From NCBI GenBank assembly GCA_944739405.2, contig OX123182.2:92310051-92374050 (forward strand): 64,000 nucleotides of DNA, in the 5' to 3' direction. The position numbers were made by a program, and so were the translations under genes. This stretch comes from Euclidia mi. Lineage: Eukaryota; Arthropoda; Insecta; Lepidoptera; Erebidae. The notes under the pieces were generated by a model, which was given only the letters and a program-made list of their open reading frames with translations, did not search any database and was not told the DNA's origin. Shown in pieces: positions 46,967-58,288 of the stretch. The first letter of the stretch is position 1. Every line of letters begins with the position of its first letter.

Positions 46967-48051
46967 AGTCACAACCCTCTGCGTTAGATTTTAGTGTCGA
47001 GAGATATTTAGAAATAACTGCAGGGCTTACCGGTAATATGGAAAAGACGGCATCGCTATGTTTATTAAATTCAAAGAATGTCATAGCCGAGATTTTGACT
47101 AATGGGTTACCTGGCACATTTAAAAAATGGCTATTTATTAAATTAGGGTCTGACAGGTGAGACGGAAGGTCAATACCTTTTTTATTTGGCAGTAAAGTGG
47201 TTTTAATATTTTTCCATAATGTTTTCGGATCATTAATTTTACTATTGATATTAAATTTAAAATAAGCTACTTTTTCATTATATAAAGACGACGAAACAAG
47301 TGATTTCAGCTGCTTATAATATGTTTTTTGTTTTCTGATTTACAATTGCGATATGCATTTAACGCATTATCCCTCAATTTCATCATCAATTTTATAGTGT
47401 CTGTAATCCAGGGATAAGATGGTTCTCTGATAAGAGTTGTCTTAATTGGCGCGTATGCATCAAAAACTCCAAGGAGGTAGGCATTAAAAATGTCAACCAT
47501 CTCGTTAACCGTGTCAAGATGCAAGATATTGCTCCAAAACACGCTGGATAGGCTATCCCGTAAACATTGTAGGTTGACATGTTTCAGCGGTCTGTATTGT
47601 ACTTTATACGGTTTAAACCGCTCCCTCCGTATAATAAATTCGCACAAAATCAAAGAGTGTCCACATGTATTTCCAAGTGATTCGGTTGTAATTTTTTTAG
47701 CTCGTAGATTTGTGCAAATAAGGTCTATTAGGGATTCACTTGAGTCTGTGAAATGTGTTGGAACAGTAACAATTTGCGATAGGCTAAGGCTGTTCAGAAA
47801 CTCCTCAATCGCCTTAGCTCTAGCGTCCGTCCCAATGAGCATATTGACGTTGAAATCCCCTAATAAAACGCAATAGTCAGAGTTAGTAAGTGACGCCACT
47901 GTGTCGGTCAGAGCATCCAGGAAAAGATTTAAATCGAGCCACGGCGGCCGGTACGCAGTCCCAATTGTTACCCTTTGCCCGTTGAGAGTGACAGTAAGCC
48001 ACATCTGTTCTATTGACTCGAACCTAGGATCGATCGCTATAGTAAGCATGC

Positions 48052-48055
48052 GTAC
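48052..48055. other. Left target-site duplication of the errantivirus-like element (GTAC)
   Basis: GTAC directly before the left LTR and again at 55863-55866 directly after the right LTR. Confidence 0.8.
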
Positions 48056-48461
48056 TGTCACATCTCTATTTCCTATATAAAATTGCTGACTTGCATTATG
48101 CAGATTGACGTCAATAGCTTAGTGCAATTCAGCAATATTTTTCCTATAAAAGCCGGTGTCTTTAAGTAAAACGCGCTTGTTATTATTCTAGTGCAGTTGT
48201 AATTTTGGTCATTAGGACCAATACCCAACTTGTTGGAGTTCTGCTAAACCTAGAATAATAATTTCGGGTCAGCCTGTCCTTCGCAGGACAGTCGTGCTGA
48301 AATCTAAGTTCGCGACCAAGTTTGTGAGTGTAGTCCAAGTACTACTTAACTGTGTGATTGACCTTGTGTAGAATTTTGGTAACTTTGTATTAAAGTAAAT
48401 AAACGTTGTGTGACCTTCAGTGCTGTTTTTTTTTATAAGTGCTGAGTCGCCCGATCTAACA
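48056..48461 (+). repeat. Errantivirus-like 5' LTR
   Basis: Begins TGTCACATC and ends GATCTAACA. Pairs with 55456-55862. Confidence 0.95.
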
Positions 48462-48462
48462 T

Positions 48463-48475
48463 TTGGTGTCAGAAG
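48463..48475 (+). promoter_or_regulatory. Primer-binding-site-like sequence
   Basis: TTGGTGTCAGAAG begins one base after the LTR. TGGTGTCAGAAG-type sequences serve as primer sites in gypsy-group elements; the tRNA was not assigned. Confidence 0.6.
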
Positions 48476-49004
48476 AAAAGGGGATTTTGTAAAGTCCTCT
48501 GGTCCGCCTGCTCTACACATCGCCTGGTTTAGGCCCACGAATTTGGGCTACTAGGAAGGTCACCGCTGTCTTCGCTGTATCCGCCGTCTCGCTGTCCGCG
48601 AGGTGCGATACTCTCCAAGGTCACCCAAATTTAGATAGCATCTACGACGTGTCGCCGTGCCCAACGTGCCTGAGGGTTTACGGCCCAGCACCGAACACGT
48701 ATTCACGCCGTCCATACACTCAACGCCGACCCGAAAAGCCAAATCTACGACGCTGCAAATTCCTTCGCCACATCGTCGCCGCCGCTTCGGTAACCCGACG
48801 CTCCGCCGCTTCAATGTCATCGTGTGAACTACTACTAAGACTGTGAGTGTTTTGCTCGTTTATAATACTTTATTTTAACTTGTGTTATTCACGTAATTTT
48901 GCGATTGGATTATCGTTATTTTCTCTTTATTCCTACATTCTTACCATATCCTACTATTTCTCTCGCGTAGTTTTCTATATCTTTTCACATAATAAACGGT
49001 CAAA
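48476..49004 (+). other. Errantivirus-like leader
   Basis: Untranslated region between primer site and gag. A short open frame in its second half is in the later gag frame, but its hydrophobic reading does not look like gag. Confidence 0.5.
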
Positions 49005-49928
49005 ATGGTTAACGAGAGTGCCAAACTTGAAAAGAAAGCCGTACAAGGTTGACGGTGATAGAAATAAATTATCGCCATTTATTAGAAATTGCGAAAATGC
49101 CCTCAATTTGACCTCTACGTCACAACAAAATATATTATTAAAATACATTATTTCCCAATTAGAAGGCAAGGCCGAGTCTGCCTGTTCCCTAAAAATCTTC
49201 GATAATTGGTCAGAGCTGAAACAGTTTTTAAAATTAACTTTTGGCGAAACTAAACATAGAGACCATCTATTATTGGACCTCCAAAGTTGCAAAATCAAAG
49301 CTAATGAAACCATTACTCAATTTAGCTTACGAGTAGAGACATATTTAACACGTTTACAAACGGACATTATGCACTCTACTAGGGACACTTGCGAGATTAA
49401 AGGGCGTATCGCTAGTACTGAGGACATGGCGTTACACGCATTTCTGTTGGGATTGCCTAGCAATATCTCCAACATTCTAAGGTGTCGCAATCCCTCCACC
49501 TTGCAAGAGGCTATTAACCTGGCTATACAAGAGGAAAAGTTACAAAATTATATCCAATCTACGCCGAATACTTATAAGCCTGCCGAATCCAAACCAAAAT
49601 GTAAGGTAAAATAGGTCATACAGACAAAACTTGTTTCAAAAACCGCCAGCGTCCTATTAATGCCATTCCTCCCAATCTCTCTCAGCCATCTAACTCGTTA
49701 TTCTGTCGCTATTGCAAAAATCCTGGCCATGATATTTGGCATTGTAAAAAACGCGAATTTAATAATAATAATCAAAAAACCGCTTCTCCAATGCCAAGGC
49801 AGGTACATAACCTCACAGAGCTAAATAATACAGATAATTTTAACTATTCTAATTCATATAATTCTGACTCTTGTAACGATTCTAATAATGCTATTTCCAG
49901 TTCACATGATCATGATCATTTAAACTAA
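49005..49928 (+). pseudogene. gag: Errantivirus-like gag, frameshifted
   Basis: An ATG at 49005 is in a frame that stops soon; the recognisable gag frame is open by 49039, so a one-base shift lies between. The capsid region includes PYKVDGDRNKLSPF, SQLEGKAESACS and FGETKHRDHL. The frame stops at 49612-49614. A frame shifted by one base then carries a Cys/His knuckle (CRYCKNPGHDIWHC, near 49703-49745) and an Asn-rich tail to 49928. Confidence 0.82.
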
Positions 49929-49930
49929 AT

Positions 49931-51207
49931 ATGGTTCCGGTCTCGCGTCGTACGGTATCGTCAACTCAAACCGACGCTAACGATTTTCTAGTTCCATTTA
50001 GGCAATCTAATTCTAATTTTATTAAGCCTAGTTATCTTAATACTAATTCTACTAATTCTTCTAATTCTAATGTATTTCATGTTACACGACAGGGTAACCA
50101 GCCCCAAAAAGGAAACATGAGTAATTCTATTTCATGTACAACTCAACCCCAGTTGTTGAGTCATAATAATATTTTTACATCTCGAGCTATTAAGCCGAGT
50201 TCTTCTATTTCCTATGCATCTCAACCAAAGCAGTTGAGTCCTAAATGCAATTATATTTCTAAATCATTCACATCTCAGTTGCCCAAAACGGAGCTGAGTC
50301 CTACTATTTCTAATTCTAATTCCTTATCTCAGTTACCCAATGTGGAACTGAATTTTACTAAATCTAATTCTAGTTCTCATAATAATACAAACTCTAATAA
50401 GAATTTACCTTGTAAAAATGAACTTCAAATTCCAGTTTTTGAAATTAGTTATAATAAAAGGGTACATTTACCCCATGTTTACATAGAATGCTAGTCCTAT
50501 TAATTGATTCTGGAGCTGGCATATCCCTTATAAAGATATCTTCATTACATTTTCAGCCCACACTAATTCCTGAAATCATTCAATTCAAAGGAATTGATAA
50601 GAATGCAGAACTTTCCAAAAGCCTTGGTCATTTTCAATTAGATTTTATATGTAATGATAATAACACTGTTTTAGGAAAATTTCACTTAATATCAGACTGT
50701 GTTGACATAGAATTTGACGGTATAATCGGTAGCGATTACCTCAACTCAAATAATTGTAGCATTAATTATGAATACAAAATCCTTGACATAAAAGGATATT
50801 TATTTCAAATTTATTTTACTAAACCTGAATATGACATTCCAGCACGTTCTGAAATGATCAAAGAATGTAATGTTCTAAACCCTGAAACAAATACTGGGTA
50901 TATCAATAAAACTGAAATCCAGAAAGGTGTATTCTTATCAAGTTGTCTGGTTACTTTAAAAGAAAATAATCATGTTAATGTTTCAGTCCTAAATACCAAT
51001 GATAAAAGTGTTACTATCAAACATCTCAATGTCGAATTAATTCCTTGTGACCTCCAAGATGATTTCTCGCATTCTATCAATTCAATTAACTCTTCTAGTT
51101 CCAATTCAAATAGTAATAAAAATATTTCGAATAGGTGTGAACAAATCCACAAACAAATACGGACTTCACATCTCAATTCTGAAGAAGCTGATGCTTTACT
51201 TAGTTAA
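49931..51207 (+). pseudogene. pol: Errantivirus-like pol N-terminus and protease, frameshifted
   Basis: 49931-50494 is a Ser/Asn-rich stretch with four imperfect repeats around SQ...LSP. It overlaps the frame beginning at 50488, which contains the retropepsin motif LLIDSGAGISL (near 50495-50530) and IIGSDYL (near 50730). The frame change falls just before the catalytic motif. After 51207 the frame stops, and a gap of about 16 codons relative to related elements (inferred) precedes the polymerase frame. Confidence 0.8.
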
Positions 51208-52682
51208 CTTGTACTAATACCTTAGAGCATAAAATAAAAACCACTAGTTCTCAGCCTATTCATGTAAAAACGTATAGATATCCCGAATGCCATAAGGATG
51301 AAGTTAATAAACAAGTAAAGAAAATGCTTGAACAAGGCATAATAAGACCCTCTGATTCTCCCTGGTCTTCTCCCTTTTGGGTTGTCCCCAAAAAGCAAGA
51401 TGCTTCTGGTCAAAAGAAATGGCGTATTGTTGTGGATTATAGGAAGCTCAACGACATTACTGTCGGAGATGCCTATCCTATTCCTAACATTACAGACATC
51501 TTAGACCAGTTAGGCCACAGTAAATATTTCAGTACATTAGACCTGGTGTCAGGTTTCCATCAAATTTGTATGAGTGCGGAGGATGCACCCAAAACTGCGT
51601 TTTCAGTACCTAATGGTCACTTTGAATATACTCAAATGCCTTTCGGTTTAAAAAATGCGCCTGCTACATTCCAAAGACTAATGAATATTGTTCTCTCTGG
51701 TCTTCAAGGTCTCCATTGCTTCATTTATTTGGATGACATTATCTGCTATTCGCACTCCCTGATCTCGCATACTGATAAGCTTAGACTAATATTCGAAGCT
51801 CTTAGAAAGCACAATCTCAAATTGCAGCCTGACAAGTGCGAATTTTTAAGGAAAGAAGTAGCATATCTAGGTCATATCATTACAGACAAGGGTGTATCGC
51901 CTAATCCCGACAAAGTCAAGGCGACAAATTATCCTACACCTAGGACCCCTAAAGAGATAAAATCTTTTCTAGGACTAATAGGTTACTATAGGAAGTTCAT
52001 AAATGATTTTTCTAAAATTACTAAGCCCCTAACATCATTACTTCGTAAAGACGCTGTATTCAATTGATCACAAGATCAAGAAAACGCTTTTAATACTCTT
52101 AAATCTATGCTAACAAGTGCTCCCATTCTTCAATATCCTGACTTCTCCAAGGACTTCAATCTTACTACTGACGCTTCGAATTATGCCTTAGGCGCAATAC
52201 TATCCCAAGGAGAGATAGGCAAGGATCTCCCCATCGCATATGCTTCCCGGACTCTTAATAGAGCCGAAGGAAATTACAGCACCACCGAAAAGGAACTTCT
52301 AGCAATTTTATTTGGCGTTAAAACCTTCAGACCCTACCTATATGGCCGCAAATTCAAGATCGTCACCGATCATCGTCCTCTTGTTTGGTTGTTTAACTGT
52401 AAAGATTCTAGTAGTAAACTAGTCCGATGGCGCCTAAAATTTGAAGAATATGGCTATGAAATTATTTATAAATCTGGTAAAACAAATTTAAATGCTGATG
52501 CCCTATCTCGTCCTCCCATATATAATATTAATGATGTAGACCTTAATAATAATCTTACATACAATGATTTCCTTAGATCTCGCTCTAATCCTACTAATTT
52601 TAATACCGAAATTTGTGATTATAATCAAAATTTATTAAAAACCTCATGTTCGGCCATAGGTTATCCAACCTCAATCGATTAA
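51208..52682 (+). pseudogene. pol: Errantivirus-like reverse transcriptase and RNase H, broken
   Basis: One frame from about 51212 contains SPWSSPFWVVPKK, WRIVVDYRKLN, TAFSVPNGHFEYTQMPFGL and FIYLDDII (catalytic Asp pair near 51730). A TGA at 52065-52067 replaces a probable Trp codon. RNase H continues in the same frame (TTDASNYALG, TEKELLAILFG, TDHRPLVW, NLNADALSR). A TAA at 52680-52682 interrupts it again without a change of frame. Confidence 0.9.
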
Positions 52683-53581
52683 GATCCTTCTAATCCTTAT
52701 TGCGAGGAAATTCTTGACCTTTTAGATGATAAAGAAGCTTTTGTAAACGCCGAAAAGGAATTATATTCTATTAAAACTACAAATTCCAACAATAAATTAT
52801 TTTTTCATATGTTCACTAAAGTCCATCATTACGATACTTGCACTTATAGAGAAATATATAGAATTCTTAACAATCTTCGTAATGAACTAATTGTCTTTCA
52901 TCCCGATGTAAAAGAAATTTCTATGTCTGATTTTTCTAATCCGTTTGATAATCTTCAGTACATTATTATATACGAAATGATTTGCTTTCTATTTAAGAAT
53001 ACAGGAATTAAAATTAATATTTATCATGATAAAATAATTTATCCTAAGCCTAACGAAATTCCTACTATATTAAACGATAATCACGATTCACCTATCGGTG
53101 GACATATTGGTTCCACGCGATTGTATAATAAAATAAGCTAAAAGACTCATATTATTGGAAGGGCATGAAAAGGGACATAGAAGCTTATGTTCAACGTTGC
53201 CCTCAATGTCAACAAAATAAATATTTACGTGCTTGTAATAAAGCTCCTATGGAAATCACTTCTACTTCTCATGAACCTCTTCAAAGAATATTTACTGATA
53301 TAGTTGGCCCTTTACCCGAATCTGGTTCTGAAAAATTTAAATATATAGTCACCTTCCAAGATGACTTAACAAAGTATTCTATGGCTTATCCTATTACTAA
53401 TTCTACAGCTGAACAAACAGCTGACTGCCTTGTCAAATTAATCAGTCATTTCGGTATTCCTAAAACTCTTCTCTCTGATCAAGGTGTCCACTTTATCGCC
53501 GAGGTATATAAACAAATAACAACATTATTCAAAATAAAACATTTGGAATGTTCTAAGTCCTTTAGAAAGCTTATTTCTTAA
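52683..53581 (+). pseudogene. pol: Errantivirus-like integrase, C-terminal half deleted
   Basis: The RNase H frame carries on to 53141 (H...H of the zinc motif in SPIGGHIG near 53090). After a frameshift near 53141 comes RCPQCQ (near 53195), the first catalytic Asp in FTDIVGPLP (near 53295) and the second in LLSDQG (near 53478). About 30 codons later the frame ends at 53579-53581 without the catalytic Glu. The sequence then joins the envelope remnant, so the integrase is truncated by a deletion. Confidence 0.88.
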
Positions 53582-53597
53582 TGTTCAAAATAACTAT

Positions 53598-55191
53598 ATG
53601 TCTCTATCTCATTTAACAAATTCTAATAATACTCGCAAAGTTAAAAGATCTGCTTGGTTTGGTATAAGTGGTCCAATTTTAAAACAACTCTTTGGTTCAC
53701 TTGATGAAGATGATGCTAAAACTTTTACTGATGCTATTAATTCGGTTCAAGATGATCAAAGACACTTAGCTACCATAATGAAAGAAAATATTCACATAAT
53801 GACTTCTACTATCTCATCATTTAATAGTACTATTTCTAAACTTAATGAAAATGAATATGTTCTCAATAATAATATACAAAATTTACGCAATATTTTAGAC
53901 ACTGTTTCACAGAATGCCAATAAATTGGAAGTTATGTCTCATCTGTCCATGACTTTTAGCGCATTAGAAAGTTCTCTAATGATCCTCAATTTCAGTTTAA
54001 AGGACCTCATTGATGCTATTCTATTTGGGAAACAAAACATAGTTCACCCTTCAGTGTTAAGTCCAACACAATTGTACAATGAACTAAGTTCTAAAAATAA
54101 TGATATTATTTTAAGTTTACCCTTACATTTAACATTAGATAATATTCATGCAATTATAGATATTGCTGAAATATCATCTTTTATTAGTAATAATAAGCTA
54201 ATATTTGCTATTAAAATTCCTTTAGTTATATATATCTTTCGTAGATTACAATCTATACCATGTGTATTCACTACCGACTCCTCATGACATTCGTAGCCCT
54301 AACACTTTCGCATTGATCAATCCATCCGCAAAGTTTTTAGCATTGACACAAGATAAACTAATGTATTCCGTGTTCCAAGATCTAAGTGAGTGTAAAGTTA
54401 TAATCAACAACTACTACTTGTGTAAACTCGGAAATATCGAATCTAGTGTTGCGTATCCAATCTGTGAAGTGACGGTTTTAAGTGATCACGTGAAAGGTAT
54501 CCCAGAGTCGTGTAATTATAAGATTATTATAGGCGAAGTAGATATTTGGCAAAAACTTAGTAATAATAGATGGATATATGTCCAGTCCGATATCGCTAAG
54601 ATATCTATTAATTGTAATGGTAATTTAGAAGATTATGATATTGTTGGTACAGGTATTTTGAAATTACCTAAATATTGTAAAGCCTATCATAAATTACTTC
54701 AGTTTATTCCGACTCAAGAATTTGAAACCAAAATTTATGTACCGCATCCTAATTTTAATATAATTAATGATGATTGTTGTTCTACAAGCAAATTGAATAA
54801 TAGTATTCCATATCTAACTCCTATTAAATTGTCTCATATAAATTTAGATTCTCTGCAGTATGCTTCTCATAGACTAGATCAATTTAATGACGATTTAACG
54901 AAAATTGAAAACCAACCATATCATATCAAATATAGTTATTATTTTAGCATTATGACTACTGCACTTTCTGTTTCTGTATTTGCATATATCTCATATAAGC
55001 TCTACAAATGTTTCTGTTGTAAACGAAGAAATAGTAATAGTACATCTTGCTGTGTTAAAATTATCAATACTTGTATGACAAAACCTAATACAAATATTCG
55101 TACTAGATCCAGCATTGAAATGCCTAATATTGAATACGATACAGAAAGTTTAGACTCAAACAGTTCACCGAGACGAAATCTCGAGTTTTAA
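53598..55191 (+). pseudogene. env: Errantivirus-like envelope remnant, surface part missing
   Basis: The first frame (53598-54287) starts just upstream of a furin-type R-x-K-R cleavage motif near 53640, followed by a WFGISG/LFGSLDEDD region and long heptad-like stretches. This is the layout of the membrane-fusion subunit shared by insect errantivirus envelopes and baculovirus F-type proteins. The second frame (54262-55191) holds the rest with conserved Cys residues, a membrane segment near 54940-54995 and a Cys-rich cytoplasmic tail. Everything upstream of the cleavage motif, i.e. signal peptide and surface subunit, is absent. With the frame break at about 54262-54287 this cannot yield a working envelope. 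Confidence 0.82.
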
Positions 55192-55455
55192 TTATAAAAC
55201 TATTTGTATTATTTCTTCGTTTCAACCTTATTTACTTTGTTATTACTTAAGGTTTAAGTACACTTAAACTTAGATTTATAAAATAACTATTAAAGATGTT
55301 GTATTGCCAATTATCTTATTTTATACAATCTATTTTCAATTTCATTTTTGTATCCTTATTACAATTTGTATTGTTAAAAATAATTTAATTATTTTCCTGG
55401 ATTATACTCACATCCTTTTTCTATTTTCCGGATGTTCCGTTCTAAAGGGGGGAGG
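55192..55455 (+). other. Errantivirus-like 3' untranslated region and polypurine tract
   Basis: AT-rich sequence ending in AAAGGGGGGAGG at 55444-55455, directly before the 3' LTR: a well-formed polypurine tract. Confidence 0.8.
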
Positions 55456-55862
55456 TGTCACATCCCTATTTCCTATATAAAATTGCCGACGTGCATTATG
55501 CCGATTGACGTCAATAGCTTAGTGCAATTCAGCAATATTTTTCCTATAAAAGCCGGTGTCTTTAAGTAAAACGCGCTTGTTATTATTCTAGTGCAGTTGT
55601 AATTTTGGTCATTAGGACCAATACCCAACTTGTTGGTGTTCTGCTAAACCTAGAATAATAATTCCGGGTCAGCCTGTCCTTCGCAGGACAGTCGTGCTGA
55701 AATCTAAGTTCGCGACCAAGTTTGTGAGTGTAGTCCAAGTACTACTTAACTGTGTGATTGACCTTGTGTAGAATTTTGGTAACTTTGTATTAAAGTAAAT
55801 AAACGTTGTGTGACCTTCAGTGCTGTTTTTTCTTTATAAGTGCTGAGTCGCCCGATCTAACA
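55456..55862 (+). repeat. Errantivirus-like 3' LTR
   Basis: Partner of 48056-48461, differing by about seven bases and one indel. Confidence 0.95.
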
Positions 55863-56150
55863 GTACGTTGAGACCACGCCTGATATAAAATCCGACCCCT
55901 CCACCTCGGCCCGAGCCAACGCTGGCTGGCCGTGGTATATGACGGAGATAATAACCGCGCACCGTAGGAGCTCGCCCGTCCTCGCCCGGACGCAACCACG
56001 TCTCGTTGATGGATATTATATCTAGTTGGTTTCGTTGCATCATAGCAATAAAATCATCATGGTTGGTGCCTAATGAACCTATATTTATAAAACCAATTTT
56101 AAAATATTTCTCACCCATTATGTAACAATGTATATTTCATCATTTTCGCA
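55863..56150 (-). pseudogene. Jockey-type LINE ORF2, endonuclease N-terminus
   Basis: Minus strand from ATG at 56118: GFINIGSLGTNHDDF, then SINETWLRP and GGGVGFYIRR, the start of an APE-type endonuclease. The frame stops where the errantivirus-like LTR begins. The rest of the same domain is at 48055 and below. No ORF1 was found upstream; the 5' end of this LINE is probably missing or lies within about 56150-56319. Confidence 0.78.
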
Positions 56151-56319
56151 CACGAATCAGTGAAATATATTAGGTTTACTTTGTATAATATACTAACGAT
56201 GAGATAAACTTGTTCTAGTGTGACCAGTGACGTTAAAATATAATAAAATTGTATGTACACACATATATATGATATATTATCAAAGTTATTATGATATCTG
56301 AAATGACACTTTTTTACAT

Positions 56320-56634
56320 GTAATACATGTGTACGTGTACATTTAATTGTCTGTTAAGTTATCTGTAATGTAACTTAATAATTTCGCTCATTAAGCCAGC
56401 AATGTATACGCATTGTGAACACCATCATATTAGTGGAAGGGACTACTTGCGTAATATATTCACTTAGCTTAAACGAGAGTAGCCTGGTTCATTAAGGAAC
56501 GAATTCAACTTGTTCAGGTTATGTTAAGCTACAACGAGTCCCTATAATACTAGCTGAACCTGCGATTATATCTGCGTTTGTAGGGCAACTGCTCCGCATC
56601 TCTGGTTCATAGCGTTATGCTATATAGCCTACAG
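56320..56634 (+). repeat. 305-bp direct repeat, copy B
   Basis: Matches 43865-44169. Here the Zenon-like part stops at CCTACAG and unrelated DNA follows, unlike copy A. Confidence 0.9.
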
Positions 56635-57871
56635 TATTTAGTCAAAGTTCTAGTCAAGTCTAGTTGGTCAAAGTAAATATGATAAAGCTCTTTTAGTTCT
56701 TGTTAACTTTTATTCATTAATAACGTTCTGTTTATTTGTTTATGAGATTTTTGTTTTTAGATTTGTTTGCAGTTTTTGTCATTTATTTAGTTACATATTT
56801 GTACCTACTAATAAATCCTAATAGTCTAGTTACTCTATTATTATTGTATTTTGTACCCAATTTTAAGACTTATTTTCAAACATGCCTTGGACATTTGTGA
56901 ATACTGCCCATCATGGACCTCTAAGGTAATACAGTCACTCTTAATTAGACTATCGACGACACGTGACTTATTAGTTGTTACATTTGAAGAATGCCTTTGG
57001 ATTTTTCATTTTAGTGAAAGTTTATAGACCAAACTTAGGAGCTGTGCTATGATAGCTGCCTAAAGAGCATACTATAGGCAGGGCAGACATTTCCTGTCCT
57101 TCATTTTTGGTCTCGTGGTGAAACTTGAAACTTGATTTTAAGGCTGGTAGAGGATGTGTGTCTACAGACTCTCTCACACAGGTATTCGGGAACACTGAAA
57201 ACTGTGTGTTGCGACGTCACTTGAATCGCGGCTAGCATACTTTACTACCGACACAGTAATCAAAGTAGGTAAACTAACAAACAAATTTGATTGTTTCGCA
57301 TAATTTGTTTGTAACAACAAAACACTTAAAACAAAATATAAAATTTTAATACAGTCCATCCTTCATCCCTTTATTTATTATTCAAACGGCTTTGAAAAGG
57401 ATCGTCTACCTTCGATAAATTATAAAATCTCGCTGAAGCGTTTCACGTTGATGAAATGCAAATCAACTAACACTTAACTAACTATACAACACTTGTTATC
57501 TTTTCAGTACCAGTGTAATGTAATCATCATCTCGTTGATAATAGTTTACCTAGGTTCGAGACAATCTTTATGCAAATGTAATTCGAACTGAATATTAGAT
57601 ACGTTTTCCTAAAAATAAATCGGCCAGTTCATAGTCTATGTAGCAGTGAATTTTTCTTTTAACTTCCTTTTATATACTTACCGCTATTTAATAATATCTA
57701 CACACAGTATTGTGTGTAAATAATATTTAATAGTGGTAAGTTTATTGTATCGGTTTATTTGATAGAGGACGTGGAGATACCTTATATTTGAAGCTTTATT
57801 TTTGTAGCGATAGCTACTTATATCTAGATTTTACACCAATAAACAAGTTATACTGCCAATGTTGTTACTAG
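56635..57871. other. AT-rich spacer, nothing recognised
   Basis: No coding or RNA feature was supported. Confidence 0.5.
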
Positions 57872-58127
57872 ATTTTTTTTTTATTTTTTTTTTATTTTTT
57901 TTTAAATTGCACAAAACAAATTACAATCTTCTTATAAATTAAAAACAATCAAAGCTTATGTTTAGATCTAGATTGCAACTCAACACATGTGCATACATTG
58001 AAACAATTAAACATCAAGTTAACAGACAGAAGAGATGTACAAACATACACGTGTTACGAAATTAAACATATAAGAAAATACAACAACAACAAAACTATAT
58101 CTTAAGAAATATTTAACTATTTTACTT

Positions 58128-58288
58128 CTATTTGGGATACAGGATATCCTTTAGAATTTTTAAAAATGTGTAAAATCTGGGATGAAAAATGACTAACTGT
58201 AAATTAGTTGTAACTAATTCATTATATTGTCTAGCTATTCTTACCAGCGGATTGTAATAAGAAATATTGTTTTTATAAATTTGCAAGG
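58128..58288 (-). pseudogene. LINE ORF2 C-terminal tail
   Basis: Minus strand from 58288 to a TAG at 58128-58130. It reads through NPLVRIARQYNELV and FYTFLKILKDIL, the typical end of this LINE group (N-S/N-P-L..R...N followed by a short FK..L helix). It continues the frame that ends at 60887 on the other side of the RTE insertion. Confidence 0.75.
58276..58288. other. Left target-site duplication of RTE copy 2
   Basis: TAAATTTGCAAGG, repeated exactly at 60874-60886. Confidence 0.88.

Larger units (their letters stand above)
44252..48055 (-). mobile_element. Jockey-type LINE, 3' part
   Basis: Minus-strand LINE whose 5' part is at 55863-56150, split by the errantivirus-like element. The 3' end is taken as the CATTTTTCATTTTCATT run at 44252-44285, just after AATAAA on the minus strand. 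The roughly 1.1 kb between the last stop (45384) and that tail would be its 3' UTR. That length is unusual, so a second element could be hidden there. Confidence 0.65.
45384..48055 (-). pseudogene. Jockey-type LINE ORF2, endonuclease end and reverse transcriptase, broken
   Basis: The endonuclease resumes at 48055 (GTAYRPPW, LLGDFNVNM near 47855, LIDLICTN, GHSLILCEF). A frameshift near 47340 precedes a connector, and stops/shift within the palindrome at 46923-46966 precede the reverse transcriptase. That region (46941-46114) has LRPISILPCLSKVIEK, LLDFSRAFESID, GVPQGSILGPLLF and YADD (near 46300). A shift near 46140 leads to the C-terminal part, with a typical KIWNNLPPPIRSLKTI...FKFHLRRYL end, and a stop at 45384. 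Motifs fit the jockey superfamily. Confidence 0.82.
48056..55862 (+). mobile_element. Errantivirus-like LTR element (gypsy group with env), defective
   Basis: Two LTRs of 406-407 bp, a primer-binding-like site, gag, protease, reverse transcriptase/RNase H, part of integrase, an envelope remnant and a purine tract, all on the plus strand. By eye the LTRs differ at about seven bases plus one indel. A large deletion removes the second half of integrase and the surface part of the envelope. Multiple stops and frameshifts make it non-functional. It lies within the endonuclease coding sequence of a jockey-type LINE. Confidence 0.92.

Noticed and set aside
46948..47160. Plus-strand 70-codon open frame beginning with the same residues as the LINE reverse transcriptase frame
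   Set aside because: It is a mirror effect of the palindrome at 46923-46966 and lies antisense to LINE coding sequence.
1042..52067. Repeated stops at Trp positions (1042, 39012, 52065) as evidence of recoding or a variant genetic code
   Set aside because: TAG and TGA both occur, TAA stops and indels are also common in the same elements, so ordinary decay explains them.
43865..56634. The 305-bp direct repeats as LTRs or as a target-site duplication
   Set aside because: They lack TG...CA ends, no primer site or polypurine tract adjoins them, and copy A is separated from the LINE tail by more Zenon-like sequence.
58227..58288. First codons of the open frame of RTE copy 2 as its true N-terminus
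   Set aside because: They lie outside the element, in the target LINE and the duplication.
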